Assembly: GCA_958295835.1 (NCBI GenBank) | Contig: OY282378.1 | Coordinates: forward strand, 1,443,001-1,507,000 | Source of the DNA: an uncultured Gammaproteobacteria bacterium | Lineage (GTDB): Bacteria; Pseudomonadota; Gammaproteobacteria; HK1 | Reading direction: 5' to 3' | Length of the DNA: 64,000 nt | Shown: positions 44,229 through 54,599 of the stretch, in pieces | Layout of the letters: every line of letters begins with the position of its first letter | Position numbering within the stretch: the stretch's first letter is position 1 | Notes under the pieces: generated by a model | Seen by the model: only the letters and a program-made list of their open reading frames with translations | The model's database searches: none | What the model was told of the DNA's origin: nothing | Translations under genes and position numbers: made by a program

Positions 44229-44573
44229 ATGGCTCAGGCGAGAGCCCGCTCAAGGGCGCGTCCCAAGGCGCGCGACCCATTCTGGCTCGACCATCTGCGC
44301 GCCTGTCGTGAACAACGACAGACGCTGAAAGCCTATGCACAAGAGCATGGGCTGTCGGTCAGCGCACTGTACAGCGCGCACTCGACGCTCAAGCGCCGGG
44401 GTGTGCTCACCGACCCGGCCCCGGCGGCGCCCACCTTCGTGCCGGTGCGCATTCCCACGGTCAGCGCCGCGTTTCGGGTGCATCTGCCCAACGGCGTCGT
44501 CGTCGAGGTCCCCGACCACGCCGAGACCGCGGCCTGCGCCACGGTGCTCGATTGCGCGAGCCGGCTGTCATGA
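44229..44573 (+). CDS. tnpA: IS66 TnpA (OrfA)
   Basis: 114 residues. FWLDHLRACREQRQTLKAYA then EHGLSVSALYSAHSTLKRRG is the helix-turn-helix of IS66 TnpA, followed by FVPVRIP and VHLPNGVVVEVPDHAE. It is an accessory protein of transposition. The stop overlaps the tnpB start (ATGA at 44570). It appears complete, the only intact gene of the element. Confidence 0.85.
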   Translation: MAQARARSRARPKARDPFWLDHLRACREQRQTLKAYAQEHGLSVSALYSAHSTLKRRGVLTDPAPAAPTFVPVRIPTVSAAFRVHLPNGVVVEVPDHAETAACATVLDCASRLS

Positions 44574-44776
44574 TTCGTCCGCCCAACGAGGGCATCGAAG
44601 TCTGGTTATGTGTCGAGCCGGTCGACTTCAGGAAGCAGATTACAGGACTCGCCGCGCTGGTGCAGGACACTCTGGCGATGGACCCGTTCTCGACCCAGTT
44701 GTTCGTGTTCGCCAATCGCCGGCGCACCCAGTGTCGGATTCTGTATTGGGAACGGTGCGGATTCGTGCTGTGGCAA
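44570..44776 (+). pseudogene. tnpB: IS66 TnpB (Orf2), 3'-truncated
   Basis: The first 69 residues are intact: EVWLCVEPVDFRKQITGLA, ALVQDTLAMDPFSTQLFVF and NRRRTQCRILYWERCGFVLW. The normal 105-120 residue protein continues with a short basic end, lost at 44775 where sequence jumps into the middle of tnpC. Confidence 0.85.
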
Positions 44777-45137
44777 ATATCGCTGCCCGCACTGCGAGGG
44801 GCATCTGCGCACCGCTGCGATGCCCGCGCAGGCGCTGCCCAGGAGCCTCGCCAGCCCCGGGCTGCTCGCCCACGTGGCCACCGCGAAGTACGCCGATGCG
44901 CTGCCACTGTATCGCCAGCACCAGCCACTGAAGCGCCTCGGGGTCGACCTCTCGCGCACCACGCTGGCGACGTGGATGGTGCGCGCCGGCGCACTCGTGG
45001 TCCCTCTCGTCAACCTGCTACGCGAGGAGTTGCTCGAACGCCCCTACCTGCTGATGGACGAAACCACCGTGCAGGTGCTCAAAGAACCCGGCAAGGGCGC
45101 GCAATCGAAGTCCCAACTCTGGGCGCAGATGAGCGCC

Positions 45138-45170
45138 GGCCCCCCGCTTCCGGCCCGCGGGGGCAGGCTC
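45138..45170. repeat. Palindromic insert 1 in tnpC
   Basis: GGCCCCCCGC, a short spacer, then GCGGGGGCAGGCTC. Read on the minus strand it is GCCTGCCCCCGC ... GCGGGGGG, the same plan as inserts 2 and 3 but inverted. It adds about 28 nt between ...MSAG and SEPPIVVFDY. Flanking GGC is repeated on both sides. Confidence 0.8.
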
Positions 45171-45412
45171 CGAACCGCCCATCGTCGTGTTCGACTACGA
45201 CCCCACCCGCGCCGGCGACGTCCCCAAACGCTTGCTTGCAGGGTTCACCGGCGCGCTGCACACCGACGGCTACAGCGGCTATGGACCGGTGGTACGCGAG
45301 CAGGGGCTGGTGCACCTGGCGTGCTGGGCCCATGCCCGGCGCGGGTTCACCGACACCCTCAAAAGCCTCGGCCTGAATCCGAACAAGCTGCCTCCGGCCC
45401 CACCCGCGAAGA

Positions 45413-45440
45413 GCCTGCCCCCGCCCCCGAGCGGGGGCGC
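45413..45440. repeat. Palindromic insert 2 in tnpC
   Basis: GCCTGCCCCCGCCCCCGAGC then GGGGGCG. The stem CCCCCGC/GCGGGGG is imperfect owing to a C-rich loop. It breaks tnpC between PPAPPAK and the RRALSVLHRIR segment. Confidence 0.8.
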
Positions 45441-45820
45441 GCCGTGCCCTGAGCGTGCTGCACCGCATCCGCACCCTCTACGCCATCGAACGCCGCATCC
45501 GCAACACCCCTCCCGACCAGCGCCACCGCACCCGGCAGGCCGAGAGCGTCCCGGTGCTCAACGCCCTACGCGCCTGGCTCGACGACACCCTGCCCAAGGG
45601 GCTGCCCTCCGGCCCCCTGGGCAAGGCCATGCGCTACCTCGACAGCCAATGGAACGCGCTGGTGCGCTTCTGTGACGACGGCCGCTACGGCATCGACACC
45701 AACCCCGTCGAGAACGCCATCCGCCCGTTCTGCCTCGGAAGACGCAACTGGCTCTTCGCCGATACCGTGCCCGGCGCCAACGCCAGCGCCCGGCTCTACT
45801 CGCTGATTGAAACCGCCAAG

Positions 45821-45845
45821 GCCTGCCCCCGCGAAAGCGGGGGCC
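45821..45845. repeat. Palindromic insert 3 in tnpC
   Basis: GGCC-TGCCCCCGCGAAAGCGGGG-GGCC. A 22-nt insertion into AAGGCCAACGC (coding TAKANALEP), with GGCC on both sides as in a 4-bp duplication. Perfect stem GCCCCCGC-GAAA-GCGGGGGC with a stable GNRA loop. Confidence 0.85.
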
Positions 45846-46025
45846 AACGCACTCGAACCCTACGCCTCCCTGCGCCACGTGTTCACCGAACTGCCCAAGG
45901 CGCAATCACTCGCCGAGGTCGAAGCCCTGCTGCCCACCCGGCTCGACTCCGATACCCTCACTCGTCACTCGCTCCAAGGCCCCCTTATCAATCCGCGTCA
46001 ATAGCGCCGTTCCCGGGGCGCTTAC

Positions 46026-46046
46026 GAACCGTGTACAGGATCGGCG
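46026..46046 (+). pseudogene. Right piece of the TMTC/TPR-like gene fragment
   Basis: GAACCGTGTACAGGATCGGC continues the sequence of 32889-32909 after the IS66 element, then homology ends near the M24 peptidase gene. It confirms insertion into a pre-existing gene copy. Confidence 0.85.
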
Positions 46047-46067
46047 GCGGCTCGTCTCGCCGGCCCG

Positions 46068-47255
46068 TCAGCCCCTGACGATCGGCAACGAGGGCGGCGC
46101 GCGGCGCGTGAGCCAGGTGGGACCGGCCTCGCCGATGACGATGTTCTCCTCGTGCACCATCATCGCGCCCGGCGCGAAGGTCATTCCCGGCTCGAGGGTC
46201 AGCACCATGCCCGGGCGCAGCTCGGTGTGGTCCCCGGGCATGTTGGACGGCCATTCGGTCAGTTGCATGCCGAGGCCATGGCCCATCCGGCCCACCTCGT
46301 TGCCCAGCGCCCCGCCATCGTCCAGCACCCGCTGCATGGCGAAGAAGACGTCGGCGCAGCGCGCCCCCGGACGGGCAGCGGCGAAGCCGGCCTCGGTCGC
46401 TTCGTAGACCACCTCGTAGGCCCTTCGCACCGCATCGCCGGCGCGGCCGATGGCGTAGTTCCGGTCGAAGTCGCAGTAGTAGCCGTCGAACGTCGCGCCC
46501 GTGTCCATGATCAGCACGTCGCCCGGATCGACGCGGCGCGTCGATGGTGGCGAGATGATGCTTTCGTAGCCGCCCGGCCCGGCTCCGCCGACGAGATAGG
46601 CCACGTCGTCGACACCACGCTCGAGGCAGGCGATCTTGAAGGCCCGGAAAATCTCGATCTCGCTCATTCCCTCGCGCAGCATGTCGGGCAGGGCCTCGAA
46701 TGCCCCCGAGACGACATCGCATACGTGCGCGATCTTCCTGATTTCCGCCGGCGACTTGACTATGCGCAACGCCCTGATGACGGGGGTGGCGTCGATCGCC
46801 TCCGATCCGGGCAGGAGATCGAGCAGGCGCCGGTAATCCGAGAGCGGCATGCGCAGATGCGTCTCGGGTCCCTGGGGCACGCCGATCCGGGACCGGGACC
46901 CGACGACCTCGCGCAGCGTCTCGGCGAGCACCGACACACCCTCGTCGGCCGGCCGTGGCGAGGGCCAGGCGCGTACGTCGTCGAGCCACGTCGAGGCCAT
47001 GGCGTGTGCCCCGATCGCCGGCACCACGGCGATCGGCCTGCCGGTCGCGGGGACCACCACGAACCAGGGCCGGGTCGGGCTCTGCCAGAACTGGGTCAGG
47101 AGGCCCGTGAAATAGCGGAACTCCGGCTCGGTGGTGAGCACCAGGGCATCGAGACGCGCCCTGGCCATCAGGGTTTGCGCCCGGGCCGTTCGCGTCTCGA
47201 ACTCGGTGACCGGGAATCCGCGCGGCGGACCGTGGCCGTGGTCGCTCTCGGCCAT
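46068..47255 (-). CDS. M24-family Xaa-Pro-type peptidase/hydrolase
   Basis: 395 residues: an N-terminal creatinase-like domain (DALVLTTEPEFRYFTGLLTQ) and a C-terminal pita-bread domain. Metal ligands are visible as Asp in LIMDTGATFDG, Asp in YYCDFDRNYAIG, His in RMGHGLGMQLTEW, Glu in LTLEPGMTF and Glu in VHEENIVIGE. It could be a dipeptidase or an ectoine hydrolase (DoeA-like) relative; substrate unresolved. The ATG at 47255 sits in the first unit of a 14-bp repeat; GTG 47210 (VTEFETRTARAQ) is a plausible true start. Confidence 0.85.
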   Translation of the reverse strand: MAESDHGHGPPRGFPVTEFETRTARAQTLMARARLDALVLTTEPEFRYFTGLLTQFWQSPTRPWFVVVPATGRPIAVVPAIGAHAMASTWLDDVRAWPSPRPADEGVSVLAETLREVVGSRSRIGVPQGPETHLRMPLSDYRRLLDLLPGSEAIDATPVIRALRIVKSPAEIRKIAHVCDVVSGAFEALPDMLREGMSEIEIFRAFKIACLERGVDDVAYLVGGAGPGGYESIISPPSTRRVDPGDVLIMDTGATFDGYYCDFDRNYAIGRAGDAVRRAYEVVYEATEAGFAAARPGARCADVFFAMQRVLDDGGALGNEVGRMGHGLGMQLTEWPSNMPGDHTELRPGMVLTLEPGMTFAPGAMMVHEENIVIGEAGPTWLTRRAPPSLPIVRG

Positions 47256-47320
47256 CACCGCCGGGCCATCACCGCCGGGCCATCACCGCCGGGCCATCAC
47301 CGCCGGGCCATCACCGCCAC
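47251..47320. repeat. 14-bp tandem repeat (5 units) at the M24 gene start
   Basis: Five units of GCCATCACCGCCGG beginning at 47251, 47265, 47279, 47293 and 47307; the last unit ends GCCAC. On the minus strand each unit gives CCGGCGGTGATGGC, that is GTG and ATG start-like codons behind a GGCGG. Adding or losing units moves start codons through all three frames relative to the gene. Confidence 0.9.
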
Positions 47321-47324
47321 GCCG

Positions 47325-48455
47325 TCAGCGCCGGCCGGAACGTAGTCGCCCGCGCTCGGAGGGTCGGCGTGGAGGGCGCGGCTCACGGTTCGCGGACCAT
47401 GGATGGGTATCCGTGCGCTCATCGTTCGGTGGCCGGCGTGCGATGCCGATGGCTGAAGTATCGCGTTCTTCGGAGATAGGTGCACGTCGGTATTCGTGCC
47501 CGATCACAAGCGCACGCGACAGCGCGCGACCGGCAGCACGGACTGCGGGCCGTGCGCGGTGTCGGCGCCTGCCGTCCAGCCGCACCCATCCTTCGCTCTC
47601 CCCGGCAACCTGCATGTCGAACGCCCCGCGATAGGCGTCGGCGACTTCGCCCGCCTGTGCCTCGAGGATGCCCGAGAGCGTCAGCTCGCCCCCAGGTGTC
47701 GTCAGTGCCGAGAGGTGCGGTGCGAGTTCCACCAGCGGCCCGGCGAGAATGTTCGCGACCACGAGCGACGCGGGTTCGACCGTCATGCGCTCCGCCGCTT
47801 CCGCCGCGATGGCACTTACCCGATCGGCGACACCGTTGCTCCGTGCATTCTCGGACGTCGCGCGCAACGCCTGGGGGTCGATGTCGAGCGCGAGCACCTG
47901 CCGCGCGCCAAGCGCCGCCGCCGTGACCGCGAGGATGCCCGAGCCGCAGCCATAGTCGATGACGTCGATCCCTGCCGGCGGCGCTGCCGCCAGCCGTTCG
48001 AGACACAGGCGCGTGGTGGGATGGCGCCCCGAGCCGAAGGCGAGTCCCGGTTCGAGGCGTACCACGGTACGGTTCGGCGGCGGGATTGCCCACTGTGGTC
48101 CTATCCAGAGCGAGCCGATCTCCATCGGCACGACATCCTCGCGGGAGGCGGCGATCCAGTCCCGGTCGGCGATCTCCCGCACCCGCACGTTCGTCACCAC
48201 CGGACCGCCCGGCAGCACCAGGCGCACCGCTTCCGCGTCGATGGGATGCCCGTACAGCGCCCGCACCCTGACGTGCGGCCAGAGCGGTGTCGCCCCGGGC
48301 CCCGGCTCGATCTGCGGATCGTCGCCGGCGTCTTCCAGTGTCACCGTCATCGCGCCAGCCGTCTCCAGGTGCTCGCACACCGTGTCGAGCCCGGCGCGCC
48401 CGCATTCGAGCGTGAGCTCGAACCAGGCTCGACCTTCGGTGCCTGCATGGAACAA
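47325..48455 (-). CDS. prmA: Ribosomal protein L11 methyltransferase with unusual C-terminus
   Basis: 376 residues. AWFELTLECGRAGLDTVCEH, GLAFGSGRHPTTRLCLERL, IDYGCGSGILAVTAAALGA and LALDIDPQALRATSENA then VVANILAGPLVELAP identify PrmA, which trimethylates L11. Family members end shortly after EGWVRLDGRR (near residue 299 here). This frame runs on for about 75 residues rich in Arg, ending next to the 14-bp repeat. A lost stop or small frameshift is likely. It is 58 nt after accC on the same strand, the usual order. Confidence 0.92.
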   Translation of the reverse strand: MFHAGTEGRAWFELTLECGRAGLDTVCEHLETAGAMTVTLEDAGDDPQIEPGPGATPLWPHVRVRALYGHPIDAEAVRLVLPGGPVVTNVRVREIADRDWIAASREDVVPMEIGSLWIGPQWAIPPPNRTVVRLEPGLAFGSGRHPTTRLCLERLAAAPPAGIDVIDYGCGSGILAVTAAALGARQVLALDIDPQALRATSENARSNGVADRVSAIAAEAAERMTVEPASLVVANILAGPLVELAPHLSALTTPGGELTLSGILEAQAGEVADAYRGAFDMQVAGESEGWVRLDGRRRHRARPAVRAAGRALSRALVIGHEYRRAPISEERDTSAIGIARRPPNDERTDTHPWSANREPRPPRRPSERGRLRSGRR

Positions 48456-48513
48456 GACCGTTCCTCGCTCGTCTACGATGCTGGCCGGGGGCGACCGCGT
48501 CAGCGGTCGCCGC

Positions 48514-49860
48514 TCAGTGATCGATTCCCAGCTTGCGTTCGAGGTAGCCGATGCCGGTGCCGCCGGCGAGGAAGGCGGCGTCGCGGCAAAGCTCCCGGTG
48601 CAGCGGGATGTTCGTGTCGATACCCTCGATGACGATCTCCTCCAGCGCAGTGCTCACCCGCGCGATGGCGAATTCGCGGGTCTCGCCGTGCGCGATGAGC
48701 TTGCCGATCATCGAGTCGTAGTAGGGAGGGACCTCGTAGCCGGTGTAGATGTGGCTGTCGAGCCGGATACCGGGTCCACCCGGCGGATGGAACAGGGAGA
48801 TGGTGCCGGGAGAAGGGCGAAACGTGGTCGGATGCTCGGCATTGATGCGGCACTCGATCGCATGTCCGTGGAGACGTATGTCGTCCTGCATGAACGGCAG
48901 CTCCTCGCCCGCCGCGACTCGAAGCTGGGTCTTGACGATGTCGATACCGGTGACCAGCTCCGTCACCGGATGCTCCACCTGCAGCCGCGTATTCATCTCG
49001 ATGAAGTAGAACTTGCCGTCCTCGTACAGGAACTCGAAGGTTCCTGCCCCGCGGTAACCGATCTTGCGGCACGCCGTGGCGCACCGCGCCCCCATCGCCT
49101 CGCGCACGTCCGCGTCGATACCGGGGGCCGGCGCCTCCTCGAGCACCTTCTGGTGCCGGCGCTGCATCGAGCAGTCGCGTTCACCGAGATGCACGACGTT
49201 GCCATGCGTATCGGCAAGGACCTGGAATTCGATGTGCCGGGGGTTCTCGAGGTATTTCTCCAGGTAGACCGCGTCGTTGCCGAAGGCCGTGCCGGCCTCG
49301 GCACGGGTGAGCGACACCGCGTCGAGCAGCGAGGCCTCGGCGTGGACGACGCGCATCCCGCGCCCGCCGCCCCCGCCGGTCGCCTTCACGATCACCGGAT
49401 AACCGATGTCGCGGGCGATGCGCAACGTCTCCCCCGGATCGTCCCCGACGGATCCGTCAGAGCCGGGAACACACGGAATGCCCGCCGCCCGCATCGCCGC
49501 GATCGCGGAGAGCTTGTCGCCCATCAGCCGGATGGTCTCCGGCCGCGGGCCGATGAAAATGAAGCCGCTCTGCTCGACACGCTCGGCGAAGTCCGCATTC
49601 TCCGAGAGAAATCCGTAGCCGGGATGGATGGCGACAGCGTCGGTGACCTCCGCCGCGCTCACCACCGCGGGGATGTCGAGGTAGCTCTCGCTCGACGCGG
49701 GAGGGCCGATGCACACCGATTCGTCGGCGAGCCGGACGTGCTTCAGATCCCGGTCGGCCATGGAGTGAACGGCCACGGTACGGATTCCGAACTCGCGACA
49801 GGCCCGCAGGATCCGCAACGCAATCTCCCCCCGATTGGCGATGATGATCTTGGTCAGCAT
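48514..49860 (-). CDS. accC: Acetyl-CoA carboxylase, biotin carboxylase subunit
   Basis: 448 residues. [19 protein letters not shown] opens the N-domain; [18 protein letters not shown] is the ATP-grasp glycine loop; [18 protein letters not shown] the catalytic segment; [18 protein letters not shown] the C-terminal domain. It carboxylates biotin on AccB to start fatty-acid synthesis. accB lies 89 nt upstream; prmA follows. Confidence 0.97.
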   Translation of the reverse strand: MLTKIIIANRGEIALRILRACREFGIRTVAVHSMADRDLKHVRLADESVCIGPPASSESYLDIPAVVSAAEVTDAVAIHPGYGFLSENADFAERVEQSGFIFIGPRPETIRLMGDKLSAIAAMRAAGIPCVPGSDGSVGDDPGETLRIARDIGYPVIVKATGGGGGRGMRVVHAEASLLDAVSLTRAEAGTAFGNDAVYLEKYLENPRHIEFQVLADTHGNVVHLGERDCSMQRRHQKVLEEAPAPGIDADVREAMGARCATACRKIGYRGAGTFEFLYEDGKFYFIEMNTRLQVEHPVTELVTGIDIVKTQLRVAAGEELPFMQDDIRLHGHAIECRINAEHPTTFRPSPGTISLFHPPGGPGIRLDSHIYTGYEVPPYYDSMIGKLIAHGETREFAIARVSTALEEIVIEGIDTNIPLHRELCRDAAFLAGGTGIGYLERKLGIDH

Positions 49861-49949
49861 CGACCTGGGAAGACGATCCGGTCATCGCGCGGAGGGTGGC
49901 CTCGAACGGGCATGGCGTGCTGGTCGGATTCGACTCGGGGCGACAGGCT

Positions 49950-50441
49950 TCACACGTCGGTATCGATCACGAACAGCGGCTCGCCGTACTCCACCGGGTG
50001 GCCGTTCTCGGCGATGATCGCCTTCACCTCCCCGGCGACCTCCGACTCGATCTGGTTGAGGATCTTCATCGCCTCGATGATGCACAGCGTATCGCCCGGC
50101 GCGACCCTCTGGCCGATGGAGACGAACGGCTTCGAGCCGGGGGAGGAGGCCTGGTAGAACGTGCCGACCATCGGCGAGGTCACCACGTGTCCTGGCGGAA
50201 GCTGGTCTTCCGGCTCGGCCCCGGGAGCCGCGGCGGCCCCCGGCGACGGACTTCCGGCCGGCGCGTGCATCGCCGCCGGGAGTGCGACGGCCGGCGCCGC
50301 GTAATAGTGGTGCGCCGTGGGGGACGGGGCCTCGCGGTGCCGTGTGACCCGAACCGATCCCTCACCCTCGTGGATCTCGATCTCGTCGACGCTGGAGCTC
50401 TCCAGCAGCTCGATCAGCTTCTTGACCTTGCGGATGTCCAC
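49950..50441 (-). CDS. accB: Biotin carboxyl carrier protein of acetyl-CoA carboxylase
   Basis: 163 residues from GTG 50441 ([20 protein letters not shown]), chosen because family members begin here; the open frame continues over the aroQ end. After an Ala/Pro-rich linker the biotinyl domain has [20 protein letters not shown] and the biotin site EAMKI. It is 10 nt downstream of aroQ. It carries CO2 from AccC to the AccAD transferase. Confidence 0.96.
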   Translation of the reverse strand: MDIRKVKKLIELLESSSVDEIEIHEGEGSVRVTRHREAPSPTAHHYYAAPAVALPAAMHAPAGSPSPGAAAAPGAEPEDQLPPGHVVTSPMVGTFYQASSPGSKPFVSIGQRVAPGDTLCIIEAMKILNQIESEVAGEVKAIIAENGHPVEYGEPLFVIDTDV

Positions 50442-50451
50442 GCCCGGCCCC

Positions 50452-50898
50452 TCAATCCCCGCCGCCCAGTCGCGAGAGCGCGGCCTGGTATGCCAGGCGA
50501 TAGCCCGTGGCTCCAAGGCCGATGATCACGCCGGCGGCGACGTCGGACAGATAGGAGTGGCGGCGGAACGGCTCGCGCCGATGGATGTTCGAGAGGTGGA
50601 TTTCAATGAACGGAACCGCGGTCGCGAGAAAGGCGTCGCGTAGCGCCACGCTGGTATGGGTCAGTGCGCCGGGGTTGATGATGGCGCAGTCGATACCGTC
50701 TCTCGCCGCCTGGTGAATGCGATCGACGAGACCGTGCTCGGCGTTGCTCTGGAAGCAGTCGAGTCGGTGTCCGTCCCGTTCGGCGAGCGCGGTCAGCTCC
50801 GATTCGATGTCCGCGAGCGTCGCGTGGCCGTAGATCTCCGGCTCGCGCGTGCCGAGCAGATTGAGGTTGGGGCCGTTCAGCAAGAGCAGATTTGCCAT
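50452..50898 (-). CDS. aroQ: 3-dehydroquinate dehydratase, type II
   Basis: 148 residues. [18 protein letters not shown] with the catalytic Tyr in [45 protein letters not shown] and [18 protein letters not shown] are diagnostic. It is the third step of the shikimate pathway. GAGGCGG precedes ATG 50898. The 164-nt gap upstream is AT-richer than its surroundings and probably holds the promoter of the aroQ-accB-accC-prmA unit. Confidence 0.97.
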   Translation of the reverse strand: MANLLLLNGPNLNLLGTREPEIYGHATLADIESELTALAERDGHRLDCFQSNAEHGLVDRIHQAARDGIDCAIINPGALTHTSVALRDAFLATAVPFIEIHLSNIHRREPFRRHSYLSDVAAGVIIGLGATGYRLAYQAALSRLGGGD

Positions 50899-51030
50899 TC
50901 CGCCTCTCTATTCAATGTGGTGGAATCGATGACAATTCGTCGGCCGGATCATGACCGTTCACGGCAATTCAGTGCAAATGCACGAATTTCCTGCATAGAT
51001 TAACACAGACTTCGCGGCCGTGCGGAATCC

Positions 51031-51056
51031 CGGCGAGCGTTGCCCGGCGCTCGCCG
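51031..51056 (-). terminator. Stem-loop after the TlpA-like gene
   Basis: CGGCGAGCG-N8-CGCTCGCCG, a perfect 9-bp stem beginning 7 nt past the stop of the minus-strand gene at 51063. No T-run follows on that strand, so it may act as a transcript stabiliser or a weak terminator. Confidence 0.45.
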
Positions 51057-51062
51057 AACGAT

Positions 51063-51662
51063 TCACTGAAGCAGAGCCAGGATTTTCTCCCGGGCCTGCT
51101 CCAGGGTCAGCGCACCCACGAAGCGGTCCCGGATCAAGCCTTCCGAATCAACGAATGCGGTGAACGGAAGCGCGGCGGCGCGGTTTCCGTACTCGTGCAG
51201 GAGATCGATCGACCGGCGCGGGTCGGCCATCGTCGGATAATTCATCCCGAGCTCCTTCGCCATCGCGAACGCTCCGTCCGGCTCATCGACGGCGACGCCG
51301 ATGATGCGCACGCCGCGCGTGCGAAACGAATCCTGCACCGCGATCAGAGCCGGGATCTCGTGCACGCACGGCGGACACCACGTCCCCCAGAAGTTCACGA
51401 CCCTGGGAGAGCCGCGCCAATCGGAGAACCGACGCTCCACCCCGTGCTGGTCGGTGAAGTGGAAGTCCGGCGCCGTTTCCGGGGAGTCGTCGGCGGAGGA
51501 TGCCCTGATCACCCGGCCACCCGTGGCGTTCCATCCGGTTTCATCCGCCGCCGCCCCGAGGGACGGCGCCGTGGCGCGGCGCCACCGCGACACCGCGAAT
51601 CCCGCCGCGAATGCGCCGGCGCCGAGCGCCGCGGCAGTGATCAGATTGCGCCGGGTAATCAT
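51063..51662 (-). CDS. TlpA-family thiol-disulfide oxidoreductase
   Basis: 199 residues. The N-terminus MITRRNLITAAALGAG is a Tat-like signal with twin arginines and a hydrophobic stretch. The thioredoxin fold follows, with the active site FWGTWCPPCVHEIPAL and the cis-Pro region AALPFTAFVDSEGLI. It probably acts in the periplasm as a reductant, for example in cytochrome c maturation. It precedes aroQ, a common gammaproteobacterial order, and is divergent from fxsA (59-nt gap). Confidence 0.9.
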   Translation of the reverse strand: MITRRNLITAAALGAGAFAAGFAVSRWRRATAPSLGAAADETGWNATGGRVIRASSADDSPETAPDFHFTDQHGVERRFSDWRGSPRVVNFWGTWCPPCVHEIPALIAVQDSFRTRGVRIIGVAVDEPDGAFAMAKELGMNYPTMADPRRSIDLLHEYGNRAAALPFTAFVDSEGLIRDRFVGALTLEQAREKILALLQ

Positions 51663-51721
51663 CGCGCACCCGTCGCCGCGGACATCGGGATGCGGCCGTG
51701 CATTGCTGGTAGGGTACGAGG

Positions 51722-52153
51722 ATGAAGATCCTTCATCTTCTCATCCTGCTGTTCGTCACGGTGCCGCTCATCGAGATCTACCTGCTGCTCGAAGTCGGCG
51801 GGATGATCGGCGCGGTTCCCACCATCGGTCTCGTCGTTCTGACCGCGGTGGCCGGCGCTGCGCTCGTCCGCGCCCAAGGATTCTCGATGATCCGGCAGGT
51901 GCGCGGAAGCATGGAAGCCGGCGAGGTCCCGGCGGTGGCAATCATCGAAGGAATCTTCCTGCTAGTGGCCGGAGCACTCTTGTTGACCCCCGGGTTTCTG
52001 ACCGACGCAATCGGGTTTGGTTGCCTGGTTCCGCCACTCCGGCGCGCGCTCATCGTACGGTTCATCGAGACGAGGATTATTCGCCCGCACCATCCAGGAT
52101 CCCCGCCGCGCCACGGACATGTAATCGAAGGCGAGTTCAAGCGCGAGGACTGA
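51722..52153 (+). CDS. fxsA: FxsA family membrane protein
   Basis: 143 residues. PLIEIYLLLEVGGMIGAVPT, LVVLTAVAGAALVRAQG and LLVAGALLLTPGFLTDAIGF are the standard FxsA segments, with three to four helices. In E. coli, FxsA overproduction relieves F-exclusion of phage T7; the cellular role is unclear. The location upstream of groESL is typical for gammaproteobacteria. Confidence 0.93.
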   Translation: MKILHLLILLFVTVPLIEIYLLLEVGGMIGAVPTIGLVVLTAVAGAALVRAQGFSMIRQVRGSMEAGEVPAVAIIEGIFLLVAGALLLTPGFLTDAIGFGCLVPPLRRALIVRFIETRIIRPHHPGSPPRHGHVIEGEFKRED

Positions 52154-52370
52154 GCGTCGGCGGGCAGCCCGGGAGCATGTCGAACCGGGCCGCTCCGGAT
52201 GTAGGCATGCGACACCATCCCCAAGCCATGAGCTCTTGCTCTGGCTCGTGGAGGTCTCGTCCTGACTCATCGAGGACCGGGCTCCGGATCGCCTCCCGGC
52301 CTGAAGTGGTGTGCGGAGACGCGGTGCATCGAGGTCCGGCTCCGGGGGTACGACGTCCCGCCATGCACCC

Positions 52371-52398
52371 TTGACATCGACGGATCCGATCCTATGAT
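52371..52398 (+). promoter_or_regulatory. Sigma-70-type promoter of groESL
   Basis: TTGACA (52371-52376) and TATGAT (52393-52398) with a 16-nt spacer, 114 nt before groES. Perfect -35 and 5-of-6 -10. The CIRCE operator begins at the last base of the -10. 52154-52370 shows no gene. Confidence 0.8.
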
Positions 52399-52424
52399 TG
52401 GCACTCGCTTGGACAGAGCGCTAA
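52398..52424 (+). promoter_or_regulatory. CIRCE operator (HrcA-binding) of groESL
   Basis: TTGGCACTC-N9-GAGCGCTAA, matching the CIRCE consensus TTAGCACTC-N9-GAGTGCTAA with one change in each arm, symmetric with each other. It overlaps the -10 and the expected start point, so HrcA would block transcription until heat stress. hrcA is not in the window. Confidence 0.9.
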
Positions 52425-52511
52425 CAACACGACTGCCCACACCAGCTCACCGGCGTCGGGCGGCCGCAGCTCCGAACACATGTCACGAACCTCAGCAGGA
52501 GAAGAAATTTC

Positions 52512-52802
52512 ATGAACATCAGACCATTACACGATCGAGTAATCGTCAGGCGCGAGGAAGAGGAGCGCACGTCGGCGGGGGGGATCGTGATTCCGGACAC
52601 CGCGACCGAGAAGCCCATCCGCGGCAAGGTCATGGCCACCGGCAACGGCAAGATCCTCGACGACGGCACGGTGCGCGCGCTCGACGTCGCAGTGGGCGAC
52701 ACGGTGCTGTTCGGCAAATATTCGGGGACCGAGGTGAAGGTGGACGGCGAAGATCTTCTCGTGATGCGCGAGGACGACATCATGGCCGTCATCGAAGGCT
52801 GA
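52512..52802 (+). CDS. groES: Co-chaperonin GroES
   Basis: 96 residues. [40 protein letters not shown], and [20 protein letters not shown] are the classic GroES sequence, including the mobile loop. It caps the GroEL ring during folding in the cytoplasm. AGGAGAAG lies before the ATG. groEL starts 75 nt downstream. Confidence 0.98.
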   Translation: MNIRPLHDRVIVRREEEERTSAGGIVIPDTATEKPIRGKVMATGNGKILDDGTVRALDVAVGDTVLFGKYSGTEVKVDGEDLLVMREDDIMAVIEG

Positions 52803-54515
<1,713 letters not shown>

Positions 54516-54543
54516 GGCGCCCGTGCCTCGTCGAGCAGAACCG

Positions 54544-54568
54544 AAAGCCCCGCTCCCAGCGGGGCTTT
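54544..54568 (+). terminator. Rho-independent terminator of groESL
   Basis: AAAGCCCCGCT-CCC-AGCGGGGCTTT followed by CTTC, an 11-bp perfect stem 28 nt after the groEL stop. Confidence 0.93.
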
Positions 54569-54599
54569 CTTCATCCCCCATAACGAGTCGCTTGATGGA

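Larger units (their letters stand above)
44775..46004 (+). pseudogene. tnpC: IS66 TnpC transposase, 5'-truncated and frameshifted three times
   Basis: Begins at KYRCPHCEGHLRTA, so the N-terminal leucine-zipper region is lost. LLMDETTVQVLKEPG, HTDGYSGYGPVV and DTNPVENAIRPFCLGRRNW contain the three catalytic acidic residues. The protein is spread over four successive reading frames. The breaks are exactly at small palindromes near 45141, 45413 and 45821; removing them restores one frame through NALEPYASLRHVFTELPKA to the end. Confidence 0.9.
44142..46025 (+). mobile_element. IS66-family insertion sequence, internally deleted
   Basis: 1884 bp bounded by inverted ends GTAAGCGCCCGG (44142) and CCGGGGCGCTTAC (ending 46025). 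GAACCGTG flanks both sides (44134-44141 and 46026-46033), the 8-bp target duplication typical of IS66. The uninterrupted site with a single GAACCGTG exists at 32889-32896. Full IS66 elements are usually about 2.4-2.8 kb; here the end of tnpB and the start of tnpC are deleted, and three small palindromes break tnpC, so it cannot move alone. Confidence 0.95.

Noticed and set aside
47251..47320. Possible CRISPR array
   Set aside because: Units of 14 bp are contiguous without spacers.
46024..47345. Plus-strand frame of nearly 400 codons over the M24 gene
   Set aside because: His/Arg/Gly-rich shadow of a gene with all five metal ligands on the minus strand.
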